DNA of 32,982 bases from Berkiella sp964606325 (GTDB taxonomy: Bacteria; Pseudomonadota; Gammaproteobacteria; Berkiellales; Berkiellaceae): NCBI GenBank assembly GCA_964606325.1, contig CAZSGE010000027.1, forward strand, positions 1 to 32,982, written 5' to 3'. The notes below the pieces were generated by a model, which did no database searches, had not been told where the DNA came from, and saw only the letters and a program-made list of their open reading frames with translations. Shown in pieces: positions 1 to 8,724 of this stretch (the stretch's first letter is position 1; each line of letters begins with the position of its first letter). The position numbers and the translations under genes were made by a program.

Positions 1-45
1 GCCAGGGGAAGCTTCAGATGATTTAAGAAGACTATTTTTCTATGT

Positions 46-489
46 TTGATTATGATTGGTATAGGCTATATTTTGTTTGAAGTGATTGACAGCCTTTTTA
101 TGACTTCTGTTGAAAGGAGCGTAGATTTCGCCTTTGATTCAAAAGGGAATGCTATCGGAACCATGATAGTCCAAGAGTTTCATTCCTCTTTTCCTACAGA
201 TGTTATGTCATTGACCTTAGCGCAAAAATTTCTTTTTCTCATGCTAACTTTTATACTGGAAATCACATTTGTTTACCCTCTATCATGCTTATGTGCAAAG
301 CGATTTCATGACATTGGATTTTATACTTATATTCCTTTAGTAACAATGATGTCTTTTGACCTGATTGAACGCACATTTTATATATTTGCAAATTATAATA
401 GCAATATATCAGTATTGATTTATACAATCATTATTAGTATATGTTTATTCGTACCTAGCAAGCTTAATCACCGATATATTACGACTTAG
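46..489 (+). CDS. DUF805-like inner-membrane protein, probably 5'-frameshifted
   Basis: This is a small hydrophobic protein with three or so membrane segments. The segment around residues 77-98 (CAKRFHDIGFYTYIPL) matches the conserved Arg-x-His-Asp-x-Gly signature of DUF805 membrane proteins, whose function is unknown. The reading frame opens only at a TTG (46) or ATG (52), so the usual N-terminal 'G-R-x-S-R...W' segment is missing. That segment appears to lie in the next frame, where positions 2-46 read GEASDDLRRLFFYV before a TGA. One extra T in the T-run at 45-47 would join the two frames as ...FFYV-LIMIGIGY. The gene is therefore either frameshifted in the organism or carries a homopolymer error. 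The true start lies to the left of the window. Family assignment is moderate. Confidence 0.55.
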   Translation: MIMIGIGYILFEVIDSLFMTSVERSVDFAFDSKGNAIGTMIVQEFHSSFPTDVMSLTLAQKFLFLMLTFILEITFVYPLSCLCAKRFHDIGFYTYIPLVTMMSFDLIERTFYIFANYNSNISVLIYTIIISICLFVPSKLNHRYITT

Positions 490-608
490 CGTCACGCTTT
501 TATACACGAAAAATACCAGGCCTCAACTTCAAACGATAAACAGAACAATACAATTTCTCAATTCATGCTATTTTTGATAAAGGCTTTTTAAGATCAATAG
601 GGTAAATA

Positions 609-1058
609 ATGAAAAAGTATACAGCTACTTTGCTACTCTTTTTTATCACTTCTATGGCATATGCAAGCGTCATCGATTCTAAGTTACTTCCTGAAAAATA
701 CAAAGTCTATTACATAGAAAATATGGGCGTTGTGAATCATCCTGTACCAAATTCACATGAAAAGATATTGCCCACCATAAATGATTTTAAAGAGGCGCCT
801 GGTTGCTATGTTGCTTGTTATTCACACTATGAGGCCAATAGTGTTTATCCTATTAGCAAAAATATCTATGTGATGGGTCAAATTCGTGTACCAGGGAGTT
901 ATGCTAATCGTATTTGTCAGCCAAAAGGATTTGAAGACAAAGATATCAGTACTGTTAAAGCATTCAATGCACTCTGCACAAAGCACTTACCAGAACCCTG
1001 TCCAGACAATAGCTGCTGGGTTGGTGGTGATACAGGGGGTTGGTTTGGGGTACAATAA
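609..1058 (+). CDS. Secreted six-cysteine hypothetical protein
   Basis: A 149-residue protein with a clear Sec signal peptide: Lys-Lys, a hydrophobic core, then AYA-S with likely cleavage after residue 19. The mature part carries six cysteines (66, 70, 103, 123, 131, 136), an even number that suits disulfide pairing in the periplasm or outside the cell. The C-terminus is rich in Gly and Trp (CWVGGDTGGWFGVQ). I recognise no family. The ATG at 609 follows a GGG-containing weak ribosome-binding site. It converges with another small secreted Cys protein at 1154-1408, so both may be envelope proteins, but nothing shows a shared function. Confidence 0.7.
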   Translation: MKKYTATLLLFFITSMAYASVIDSKLLPEKYKVYYIENMGVVNHPVPNSHEKILPTINDFKEAPGCYVACYSHYEANSVYPISKNIYVMGQIRVPGSYANRICQPKGFEDKDISTVKAFNALCTKHLPEPCPDNSCWVGGDTGGWFGVQ

Positions 1059-1070
1059 CTTTACATGTAG

Positions 1071-1111
1071 CATCTTGCCAGTGTGTGTACAATTGTGTGT
1101 ATAGCAAGATG
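1071..1111. terminator. Inverted repeat between convergent genes
   Basis: CATCTTGC (1071-1078) is repeated inverted as GCAAGATG (1104-1111), with a 25-base loop that holds the small palindrome ACAATTGT. It sits just after the stop of the plus-strand gene and before the end of the minus-strand gene, where a bidirectional terminator would be expected. No T-run follows on either strand, so it is only a candidate. Confidence 0.3.
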
Positions 1112-1153
1112 ATACTTATTTGAACCCCAAATCAGTGGCGTCTCAATTTTAAA

Positions 1154-1408
1154 TTATTCTTTATGTGTTGGCTCAGGCTCTGGAATACAAACAACGACTC
1201 TCGTATCTTTAACACACTTGCCACTGAGTGTTTTGCTCTTGTTATCTGTGTAAGAACACGACTCACCTATGGCTTTATTCACACAGGCATCAAATATTTC
1301 TTGGGGTGGTATATTCTGCTCGGTCGGTTCATTTTTTTTAGCAAGAGCGATTTCATAAGATAAAAGCAGTGAAGCCATGACGACGAAAGTGGTGATTTTT
1401 GATTTCAT
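1154..1408 (-). CDS. Small secreted four-cysteine protein
   Basis: An 84-residue protein with a signal peptide that should be cut after ALA (residue 23). The mature part is about 60 residues and holds four cysteines (42, 51, 65, 74) spaced C-x8-C-x13-C-x8-C, followed by a Pro/Glu-rich tail (IPEPEPTHKE). The pattern 'ACxNKxxGxxCSY...GxC...C.P' resembles small periplasmic Cys proteins of unknown function that I associate with gammaproteobacteria. The start is well supported: AGGGGAGA lies a few bases before the ATG on the minus strand. The function is unknown; two disulfides are likely. Confidence 0.7.
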   Translation of the reverse strand: MKSKITTFVVMASLLLSYEIALAKKNEPTEQNIPPQEIFDACVNKAIGESCSYTDNKSKTLSGKCVKDTRVVVCIPEPEPTHKE

Positions 1409-1558
1409 TGATTTCTCCCCTTTTTTTATGAATACATTAGTTATAGACCAAAATTCGCTAATGATTTATTCTCCTGTGAATGATTTCAATAGCACTATAC
1501 CCTAATATAACATTATGTGATTATTACACCTGTTATCAGATTTAGGTGAAACTCGAAA

Positions 1559-2353
1559 TTATTTATCTATAAATAGTCGATGGTTCAGAGCCGTAAGCAT
1601 CCCTTCATTTAAAACTATTGAAAATTCATTATTAAGTAGATGGCTTAATTCGTTAATAGATCCAATTACCTGAGAAAATTTGGTGTCGTTTTCAAAATAG
1701 GTATAAACTTTATTTTTAAGTGATTTGCCAAATTGAGCTGAATATAAGGAACATAATAGATCTTTTTTAAACATCGACTCATTGTTTGTTTGATGAAAAT
1801 GATTACGTTGATTAAAATAATCTAAATTAACTTCACTGCGATTAATTAGCATTATTTTTGATAGCAAATCGCCTTTTGATTTAGAAAGTAAAATATCATT
1901 GTTTGATAATTGCAAGTGATAAGTAGTGAGATGTTGAATCTGAGGCGCATCAATCACTGCCAATGGAAATAATTGCCCTTGTATACCATACCCCACATCT
2001 AGCAACCAGCTTTGTCCTTGAACATTAACCTCAATCACCGCATGAACACTTTCTTCAAGCAATTCATCGGTGTCAAACAATTTGGCTCTTAGTAATTTTG
2101 CATCAAACCCCAAATGCAGCAGTAATGCATAAAATAATCCACTTAGTTCATAGCAATAGCCACCCCTTTTTTGAAATATAATTTTGTCAAATAACGCATC
2201 AGTCTCAAGTACAACAGGTTGGGCAACAAAATTATTGATGTTTTCAAAAGGGATGGTTTGTACATGCTGAAAGTGTAACTTAGTCAAAAGCTTAGCGCTC
2301 GGCACTAAGCTACCGCTAAAGTTTAGACGCTCAACATAAGATTCGATTTTCAT
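1559..2353 (-). CDS. nat: Arylamine N-acetyltransferase
   Basis: A 264-residue cytosolic enzyme that transfers acetyl from acetyl-CoA to arylamines, arylhydrazines or related acceptors by a ping-pong mechanism. The family's Cys-His-Asp triad is visible: Cys67 in KRGGYCYELSGLF, His104 in ESVHAVIEV and Asp119 in WLLDVGYG. The N-terminal stretch HVQTIPFENIN (residues 30-40) is the conserved NAT 'PFEN' motif. The length is near the 270-280 typical of bacterial NATs, with a slightly diverged C-terminal lid. The ATG at 2353 has no strong Shine-Dalgarno sequence, but the family alignment supports it. The gene is single and divergent from the operon beginning at 2579. The natural substrate cannot be told. 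Confidence 0.93.
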   Translation of the reverse strand: MKIESYVERLNFSGSLVPSAKLLTKLHFQHVQTIPFENINNFVAQPVVLETDALFDKIIFQKRGGYCYELSGLFYALLLHLGFDAKLLRAKLFDTDELLEESVHAVIEVNVQGQSWLLDVGYGIQGQLFPLAVIDAPQIQHLTTYHLQLSNNDILLSKSKGDLLSKIMLINRSEVNLDYFNQRNHFHQTNNESMFKKDLLCSLYSAQFGKSLKNKVYTYFENDTKFSQVIGSINELSHLLNNEFSIVLNEGMLTALNHRLFIDK

Positions 2354-2516
2354 TGAGCAATATTAACAAAGTTAGGGTGAAGACACTACCTGGGTGGTGG
2401 TTTCAGCGATACATTACATTGCGGGGTATGATTGGAGAATGGTCATGTAATAAATATACAGTAAAAAGTATGCAATATGAGCTTACCAAGCTATAGGCAT
2501 CCCATTTACACTATCA

Positions 2517-2546
2517 TTAATTAGTAAACTCTCATTCTTATATAAT
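2517..2546 (+). promoter_or_regulatory. Candidate sigma-70 promoter of the acd-prs operon
   Basis: A perfect TATAAT lies at 2541-2546, with a weak -35 (TTAATT, 2517-2522) 18 bases upstream. Transcription would start near 2553 and leave a leader of about 25 bases before the ATG at 2579, which has an AAGGA ribosome-binding site at 2566-2570. It is the only obvious promoter before the five-gene operon. Confidence 0.5.
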
Positions 2547-2578
2547 GTTTACAAAGTTCAACTACAAGGAATTAAGTA

Positions 2579-4738
2579 ATGGCTCTCGATGGGATAATGA
2601 CTATGTTTAACCCGCAATCCATCGCGATTATCGGAGCAAGTGATAAACCACATTCCGTAGGTGCAATCGTCGTTAATAATCTTATTAACGGTGGATATAA
2701 GAACCCTATCTATCCAGTAAATCCAAAATATAAAGCGATCCAAGGCATACCTGCATTTTCTAGTGTGAAGGAGATCCCTTTATCCGTTGATCTTGCCGTT
2801 ATTCTAACCCCCGCACAAATAACACCAGACATTCTTAAGCAATGTGCAGCTAAAGGAATACAACATGTCGTTATTATTTCTGCAGGCTTTAAAGAATCAG
2901 GCGTCGATGGTATAGCATTAGAAAATCAAATAAAAGACATTGCCGTTAAGCATCACATCAGAATATTAGGACCAAACTGCTTAGGGATGATACTACCACA
3001 TCAGAATGTGAATATTAGCTTTAGTCATTCAATTGCAGTACCAGGAAATATTGGTCTTATTTCACAATCAGGCGCTATTTGTGCTTCCATTCTTGATTGG
3101 GCAAAGACAGAAAAAATAGGATTTTCCGGCATATTTTCCATAGGTAATGCTGCCGATCTTGATTTTGGTGATATTTTAGAATACTTAGCATTAGATCATC
3201 ATACTAAAAGCATATTATTGTATATTGAAAGCGTACAAAACGCGCATCATTTCATGAAGGGTTTGCGGATTGCGACAAGCAAAAAGCCTGTCATTGTCAT
3301 AAAAGCAGGACGTGAAGGCGGTTCAAAGGCTGCAATGTCACATACCGGTGCATTAATTGGATATGATGATGTTTACGATTGCGCATTTAAAAGAGCTGGC
3401 GCTGTGCGAGTAACAACCATCGAACAATTATTTAATGCAGCCGAAATATTATCTAAAGTATCTCATGTCGATGGGAATCGCTTAGCAATTGTCACCAATG
3501 GCGGTGGCGCAGGTGTAATGGCAGCAGATCAAATGCCTCGCTCTAAAGTAACCCTAGCAACACTTAATGATAACACAATATCAGAATTAAATTCGTTGTT
3601 GCCAAAATATTGGTCTCATCAAAATCCTGTAGATATTCTTGGTGATGCGCAACCAAAAAGATATTACGATGCCATTAAAGCTTGCCTTAGTGACTCAAAT
3701 GTTGATGGTGTTTTAGTAATGTTAACACCTGTTGCCATGTCACAACCTAATGAAGTCGCTAAAGAAATTATTTCGCTTGCCAAAACAAGCAAAAAAACTA
3801 TCTTAACCTGCTGGCTTGGTGGGGAGCAAGTAACATCAGCCAGAAAACTATTTTCTGATAATAATATTGCTTCATTTAATACGCCAGAGGAAGCCGTTGA
3901 TGCTTTTTCATATCTTTGCAACCATCATCAAAATCAGAATTTATTGATGCAAGTACCTCAACCAATTATATCTCAAACTAAATCAGATATTCTTGGTTCA
4001 AAGAAAATCATTGAATTTTCGTTATCTGAAAATAGAAAAATATTAACATCGATTGAATCTAAAACTATTCTAAATGCATTTGGTATTCCGACTCTTATAC
4101 CAATTGAAGCGAATACAGCACAAGAAGCCATTTCTGCAGCAGAAGCACTAGGATTCCCAGTCGTCATGAAAATAAATTCAAAGGATATATCACACAAACA
4201 GGATGTTGGCGGTGTAAAAGTAAACCTAAAAAATGCACAAGAAATACTTTCATGTTTTGACAAAATGATCGCGTCTGTTCAAAAAATTCGACCGGATGCG
4301 ACCATTTTAGGCGTTACAATTGAAGGCATGCGAAAAGAACCTCATGATAGAGAACTGATGATTGGTGTGTTTCGCGACCCTACTTTTGGACCTGTGATAA
4401 GTTTTGGCTTTGGGGGAATACTTGTTGAAGTCATTAAAGATCGCGCTCTCGCGTTTCCTCCCCTTACTCAAGAGATTGCACAAAATATGATTAAAGAAAC
4501 AAAAATTTCAAAAGCGCTTGGTGATTTTCGCAATATGCCGAAGGTTAATATAGAGGCTATTACAGACATTTTACTTAAAACATCAGAAATGGTATGCGAA
4601 TTGCCACAAATAAATGAGATGGATATTAACCCACTGATTGTAAATGAAAATTCAGCTATTGCCGTAGATGCAAGGATTGTTGTTGATTTTGATTTACCTT
4701 CATTATCTCATTATAATCATATGGCGATTCATCCTTAA
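2579..4738 (+). CDS. Acetate/acyl-CoA ligase (ADP-forming), fused alpha-beta chain
   Basis: A 719-residue NDP-forming acyl-CoA synthetase. It catalyses the reversible acyl-CoA + ADP + Pi to acid + CoA + ATP, so it can make ATP from acetyl-CoA. Domain order: CoA-binding Rossmann domain (residues about 8-135, PQSIAIIGAS), succinyl-CoA-ligase-like domains with the phosphorylated His255 in MSHTGALIG, then a C-terminal ATP-grasp/beta part (about 480-710) with the second relay His539 in KDISHKQDVGGVKV and the ending EMDINPLIVN. There is no GNAT domain at either end, unlike the lysine acetyltransferase Pat. It is the first gene of a plus-strand operon with a zinc alcohol dehydrogenase 28 bases downstream, which suggests that an alcohol or aldehyde-derived acyl-CoA is the partner metabolite. 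The acyl specificity cannot be read from the sequence. Confidence 0.9.
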   Translation: MALDGIMTMFNPQSIAIIGASDKPHSVGAIVVNNLINGGYKNPIYPVNPKYKAIQGIPAFSSVKEIPLSVDLAVILTPAQITPDILKQCAAKGIQHVVIISAGFKESGVDGIALENQIKDIAVKHHIRILGPNCLGMILPHQNVNISFSHSIAVPGNIGLISQSGAICASILDWAKTEKIGFSGIFSIGNAADLDFGDILEYLALDHHTKSILLYIESVQNAHHFMKGLRIATSKKPVIVIKAGREGGSKAAMSHTGALIGYDDVYDCAFKRAGAVRVTTIEQLFNAAEILSKVSHVDGNRLAIVTNGGGAGVMAADQMPRSKVTLATLNDNTISELNSLLPKYWSHQNPVDILGDAQPKRYYDAIKACLSDSNVDGVLVMLTPVAMSQPNEVAKEIISLAKTSKKTILTCWLGGEQVTSARKLFSDNNIASFNTPEEAVDAFSYLCNHHQNQNLLMQVPQPIISQTKSDILGSKKIIEFSLSENRKILTSIESKTILNAFGIPTLIPIEANTAQEAISAAEALGFPVVMKINSKDISHKQDVGGVKVNLKNAQEILSCFDKMIASVQKIRPDATILGVTIEGMRKEPHDRELMIGVFRDPTFGPVISFGFGGILVEVIKDRALAFPPLTQEIAQNMIKETKISKALGDFRNMPKVNIEAITDILLKTSEMVCELPQINEMDINPLIVNENSAIAVDARIVVDFDLPSLSHYNHMAIHP

Positions 4739-4766
4739 ATGTCACCCACAGTTTTTAGGAAATAAA

Positions 4767-5822
4767 ATGAGTACAATGAAAGCAGCCGTGTTTATTAAAC
4801 CAGGAAAAATCGTTTTACAAGAAATGCCTATTCCAAAAGTAGGACCTGGAGATGCTCTCATTAAAGTCACTACAACAACGATCTGTGGTACAGATGTACA
4901 TATCCTTAAAGGTGAATATCCGGTTGCGCCTGGCCGGATTGTAGGGCATGAACCTGTAGGTGTTATTCATGAACTAGGTCCGGGGGTCACTGGTTATAAA
5001 ATTGGTCAAAGGGTCATTGTTGGCGCCGTAACGCCTTGTGGACAATGCTATTCATGTTTAGATAACCATCAAGCTCAATGCGGTGGTAAAGCCATTGGCG
5101 GCTGGAAATTTGGTAATACCATTGATGGTTGTCAAGCAGAGTATGTGCTCGTTCCTCATGCGATGGCTAATTTAGCACTTGTACCTGATGAATTAACCGA
5201 TGAACAAGTTTTGATGTGCCCTGATATCATGAGCACAGGGTTTGGTGGTGCTGAAAGTGGCAACATCAGAATAGGTGATACCGTTGTTGTTTTCGCTCAA
5301 GGGCCAATTGGTCTTTGCGTCACTGCTGGAGCAAAACTCAAAGGTGCAACAAAAATTATTGTTGTTGATAACGTACCTCAAAGATTAGAAGTTGCAAAAC
5401 TCTTAGGCGCAGATATTACTATCAATTATTCTAAGCAAAATCCTATCGATGAAATTATGAAACATACTAACGGAAATGGCGCTGATGTTGCCGTTGAGGC
5501 GCTAGGTTTACAAGAAACCTTTGAAAACTGTTTAAAATCTCTTAAACCAGGTGGTACCTTATCTAGTTTAGGTGTGTACTCAGGGAAATTAACCATGCCG
5601 GTTGAAGCGTTTGCTGCAGGTCTTGGTGATCATAAAATAGTGACGACGCTTTGTCCTGGTGGAAAAGAACGAATGAGAAGACTTATTAGCGTAATTCAAG
5701 CTAACAGACTAAACCTAACGCCGTTAGTAACACATCGTTTTAAATTAGATCAAATAGAAGATGCGTATGAACTATTTTCAAATCAAAGAGATGGTGTTAT
5801 TAAAGTTGCCATTACTCCTTAA
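4767..5822 (+). CDS. Zinc-dependent NAD(P) alcohol dehydrogenase, isopropanol-dehydrogenase-like
   Basis: A 351-residue medium-chain dehydrogenase. Catalytic zinc ligands are Cys40 (TTICGTDVH), His61-Glu62 (GHEPVG) and Asp153 in CPDIMSTGFGGAE. The Asp ligand and the blocks GGWKFGNTIDG and LCPGGKERMRRLI resemble the tetrameric secondary-alcohol dehydrogenases of the Thermoanaerobacter type. Unlike those, it keeps a full structural-zinc lobe (Cys91, 94, 97, 105). The nucleotide fold is around residues 175-215. The start was set at 4767 because AGGA (4757-4760) precedes it and MSTMKAAVFIKPG matches the family N-terminus; an upstream in-frame extension overlaps the preceding gene. It is the second gene of the operon. 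The substrate is inferred to be a short secondary alcohol, a ketone or a sugar alcohol. Confidence 0.88.
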   Translation: MSTMKAAVFIKPGKIVLQEMPIPKVGPGDALIKVTTTTICGTDVHILKGEYPVAPGRIVGHEPVGVIHELGPGVTGYKIGQRVIVGAVTPCGQCYSCLDNHQAQCGGKAIGGWKFGNTIDGCQAEYVLVPHAMANLALVPDELTDEQVLMCPDIMSTGFGGAESGNIRIGDTVVVFAQGPIGLCVTAGAKLKGATKIIVVDNVPQRLEVAKLLGADITINYSKQNPIDEIMKHTNGNGADVAVEALGLQETFENCLKSLKPGGTLSSLGVYSGKLTMPVEAFAAGLGDHKIVTTLCPGGKERMRRLISVIQANRLNLTPLVTHRFKLDQIEDAYELFSNQRDGVIKVAITP

Positions 5823-5846
5823 TGAAATAAATATAGGAGCAACTTG

Positions 5847-7202
5847 ATGAAAATAACTTTTCTTGGTGCAACAGAAACTGTGACAGGTTCAAAGTATCTC
5901 ATCAACTATGATTCTAAAAATATCTTAATCGACTGTGGGCTTTTTCAAGGGTATAAAGAATTGAGATTGCGCAACTGGAGCCCACTCCCCATCAACCCAA
6001 AGAAAATTGACGCGGTTATTCTCACACATGCACACATTGATCACTCAGGATACCTACCATTATTAATAAAAAATGGCTTCACAGGGCCGATATATGCTAC
6101 CAGAGGCACGAAAGATCTCTGCGCCATTATGCTACCTGATAGTGGCCATATTCATGAAGAAGATGCGTTCAGAGCTAATAAATATGGTTATACTAAACAC
6201 GCAAAAGCCTTACCGTTATACACTCAACTTGATGGTGAACGAGCATTAAAACAATTCGTTGCTTTAGATTATGAAGATACATTTAGGATTGACGAACATT
6301 GCGAATTTACCTTCTTACCTGCTGGGCACATTCTAGGTGCATCAATAATTGACCTCCATATTAAAAACAAAAAAATTATTTTTTCAGGTGATCTTGGTCG
6401 TCGCAATGATCCTATTATTGATGAACCAGCCAGAATTGAAAGAGCAGATTATATTATTGTCGAATCAACTTATGGCAATCGTTTACATGAAAAAACTTCG
6501 CCTTATCATGAATTAAAAACCATAATCACCAATACAGCGAGGAAAGGTGGCACCATTATTATTCCTGCTTTTACTGTTGGTCGGGCACAAACCGTTCTCT
6601 ATTACATTCATCAACTCAAACTAAAAAATGAAATACCTGATCTTCCTGTCTTCGTTGATAGCCCCATGGCAACAAAAGTAACCCATTTACTCGAAAAATT
6701 TGTGGGTGAACATCGATTAACCAAAAAAGAATGTATCGCTGTAAGCGAAACCGCTTCTTATATCTCAACGATTGAAGATTCTAAAAGAATAGATAATTAT
6801 TCTATGCCTACCATCATTATTTCAGCTAGTGGTATGGCAACCGGTGGACGTGTGTTACATCATTTGAAAGCATTCGCGCCAGATAACAGAAATACTATAT
6901 TATTCACTGGCTTTCAAGCGGGTGGAACACGTGGCGCGAGAATGCTTAATGGTGAACGTGAAATCAAGATCCATGGTCAAATGGTTCCCGTTAATGCCAA
7001 AGTTGAGAACTTAGATAATATTTCAGCACACGCAGACTATGAGGACACATTATTCTGGTTATCGCATTTTAAACATAAACCAAAATCAGTTTTTATAACC
7101 CATGGTGAGATTGATTCAGCAACATCATTAAAAGAAAAAATTGAAGCTAAGTTTCATTGGCATTGTATTATTCCAACTTATATGCAATCAATAGATATAT
7201 AA
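5847..7202 (+). CDS. Beta-CASP metallo-beta-lactamase nuclease (CPSF/RNase-J-like)
   Basis: A 451-residue MBL-fold, probably RNA-processing nuclease. The metal-binding motif HAHIDHSG (residues 61-68), His161 in AGHILGAS and Asp182 in SGDLGR are present. The beta-CASP insert follows: motif A ends in Glu206 (IVESTYGNR), motif B contains the GGRVLHHL block (333-340), motif C is His395 in SAHADYED, and His419 in ITHGE completes the zinc set. A C-terminal RMBL segment covers about 360-430. AGGAG at 5835-5839 sits seven bases before the ATG at 5847. The gene ends one base before the phosphorylase start, so the two are translationally coupled. In this setting it plausibly supplies nucleotides by degrading RNA; this role is inferred. 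Confidence 0.9.
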   Translation: MKITFLGATETVTGSKYLINYDSKNILIDCGLFQGYKELRLRNWSPLPINPKKIDAVILTHAHIDHSGYLPLLIKNGFTGPIYATRGTKDLCAIMLPDSGHIHEEDAFRANKYGYTKHAKALPLYTQLDGERALKQFVALDYEDTFRIDEHCEFTFLPAGHILGASIIDLHIKNKKIIFSGDLGRRNDPIIDEPARIERADYIIVESTYGNRLHEKTSPYHELKTIITNTARKGGTIIIPAFTVGRAQTVLYYIHQLKLKNEIPDLPVFVDSPMATKVTHLLEKFVGEHRLTKKECIAVSETASYISTIEDSKRIDNYSMPTIIISASGMATGGRVLHHLKAFAPDNRNTILFTGFQAGGTRGARMLNGEREIKIHGQMVPVNAKVENLDNISAHADYEDTLFWLSHFKHKPKSVFITHGEIDSATSLKEKIEAKFHWHCIIPTYMQSIDI

Positions 7203-7203
7203 A

Positions 7204-8724
7204 ATGTCAAAAAACAACAAACTCACGCTAAAACCATTAGGCATCAATACCTATAAAGAATCCGTTGTCTACATGCGTACAGATTGTCATGTCTGTCGCT
7301 CTGAAGGATTCGAAGCTCCAGCTCGAGTAAAAGTTATCCATAAGAACGGCATTATCTTAGCAACACTCAATACCATTGAATCTGATCTTCTGACGCCTCA
7401 TGAAGCAAGTCTCTCTACTTTTGCTTGGGAACATTTAAATGCAAAGCCTGGGGATGATATTCAAGTATCTCACCCAGATCACCTACATTCACTGGACTAT
7501 ATAAGAGGTAAAATTTACAGTCACGAGCTAGGTAAAAATCAAACCAGTGAAATAATTAAAGATATCATTTCAGGGTCATTGTCAGATATACATATTGCGG
7601 CATTTCTTGCTTCTACTGGAGATGGTAGATTTTCAGAAAAGGAAATCCAATACTTAACAGAATCCATGATTGAAGCAGGAAATAAGATTCAATGGAACGC
7701 AGATTTAGTTGTTGATAAGCATTGTATAGGTGGGTTACCTGGCAACAGAACCACGCTTATTGTTGTACCAATCGTAGCAGCTTTTGGCCTCACTATTCCT
7801 AAGACTTCATCAAGAGCTATAACCTCCCCTGCTGGAACAGCTGATACGATGGAAGTGATTGCACCTGTCTCTCTTGATCTGCGCGCAATGAGAAAAGTTG
7901 TCGAAAAAGAAAATGGCTGTATCATTTGGGGTGGCTCAGTGAACCTAAGCCCCGCTGATGATCTTTTAATACGAATTGAACGAGCACTTAATCTTGATAG
8001 TCAAGGCCAACTTGTAGCATCAATATTATCAAAAAAAATATCAGCGGGATCTTCTCACGTTGTCATAGACATACCGATTGGACCAACTGCAAAAGTAAGA
8101 AGTTTACCCTCAGCCAATGAGTTGAAATATTTACTTGAAACAATAGGAAATAAATTAAATCTTAAAGTTAAAATCATTTTTTCTGATGGCACGCAGCCTG
8201 TTGGGCGCGGCATCGGCCCTTCTTTAGAAGCAAAAGATGTACTAGCCGTTCTTCAAGGAAATAGTCAAGCGCCACAAAGTTTAAGAGAAAGAGCACTTAC
8301 CATTGCCGGTGAAATCTTAGAGTTTTCGCCAAAAGTTCAAAAAGGCGCTGGTTATGCACTAGCTGAAACTATCTTATCAAAGGGACAGGCGTGGCATAAA
8401 TTTCAAGCCATTTGCCAAGCGCAAGGTGGATTTTATGAGCCAACAACAGCGAAACATAAACACACTATCACGGCTAATCGAAATGGAAAAATCCTGACCA
8501 TCAATAATCGTTACCTTAGTCAAGTTGCAAAATTGGCCGGTGCGCCGCAGTCAAAGGCTGCTGGTGTTGAACTGCTTACTCCGATAGGAACGCAAGTGAG
8601 TNNNNNNNNNNGTGCTGGCTCTCCTTTATTTGTGATACATTCAGAAACCAAGGGCGAACTTAATTACGCCATCCATTTTTTATCTCAGGATCATGAAGTT
8701 TTTAATATTGGTGAAGTATCATGA
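7204..8724 (+). CDS. AMP/NMP phosphorylase-like 'type 2 thymidine phosphorylase'
   Basis: A roughly 500-residue enzyme of the nucleoside phosphorylase-II family. It has the ~90-residue N-terminal extension found in archaeal AMP phosphorylases and in gammaproteobacterial 'type 2' thymidine phosphorylases. The phosphate-binding block DKHCIGGLPGNRTT (171-184) and KTSSRAITSPAGTADTMEV (200-218) match AMP phosphorylase rather than DeoA, which has GGVGDK and S-GRGLGHTGGT in these places. The likely reaction is NMP + Pi to base + ribose-1,5-bisphosphate, or (deoxy)nucleoside phosphorolysis; the sequence alone cannot decide. Ten Ns (8602-8611) replace part of the C-terminal domain without breaking the frame. 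The flanks would join directly as ...TQVS-AGSPLFVIH. The start is coupled to the previous gene, and the stop overlaps the next start (ATGA, 8721-8724). Confidence 0.88.
   Translation: MSKNNKLTLKPLGINTYKESVVYMRTDCHVCRSEGFEAPARVKVIHKNGIILATLNTIESDLLTPHEASLSTFAWEHLNAKPGDDIQVSHPDHLHSLDYIRGKIYSHELGKNQTSEIIKDIISGSLSDIHIAAFLASTGDGRFSEKEIQYLTESMIEAGNKIQWNADLVVDKHCIGGLPGNRTTLIVVPIVAAFGLTIPKTSSRAITSPAGTADTMEVIAPVSLDLRAMRKVVEKENGCIIWGGSVNLSPADDLLIRIERALNLDSQGQLVASILSKKISAGSSHVVIDIPIGPTAKVRSLPSANELKYLLETIGNKLNLKVKIIFSDGTQPVGRGIGPSLEAKDVLAVLQGNSQAPQSLRERALTIAGEILEFSPKVQKGAGYALAETILSKGQAWHKFQAICQAQGGFYEPTTAKHKHTITANRNGKILTINNRYLSQVAKLAGAPQSKAAGVELLTPIGTQVSXXXXAGSPLFVIHSETKGELNYAIHFLSQDHEVFNIGEVS
8602..8611. 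other. Ten-N assembly gap inside the phosphorylase
   Basis: Exactly ten Ns interrupt the gene. The left flank ends GTGAGT and the right begins GTGCTGGC. Overlapping the shared GT gives GTGAGTGCTGGC (V-S-A-G), which keeps the frame and gives the residue spacing expected for the family, so the true gap may contain no extra bases. Confidence 0.85.

Noticed and set aside
886..1104. Open frame overlapping the six-Cys secreted protein
   Set aside because: It lies in another frame of a gene with a signal peptide and ribosome-binding site and has no protein-like features of its own.
4668..4766. Longer N-terminus for the alcohol dehydrogenase, overlapping the acyl-CoA synthetase end
   Set aside because: AGGA precedes ATG 4767 and the family N-terminus MKAAVF begins right after it; the extension is non-conserved.
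7204..8724. Naming the phosphorylase deoA
   Set aside because: The phosphate and ribose-binding blocks match AMP phosphorylase/type 2 enzymes rather than DeoA, so the symbol would mislead.
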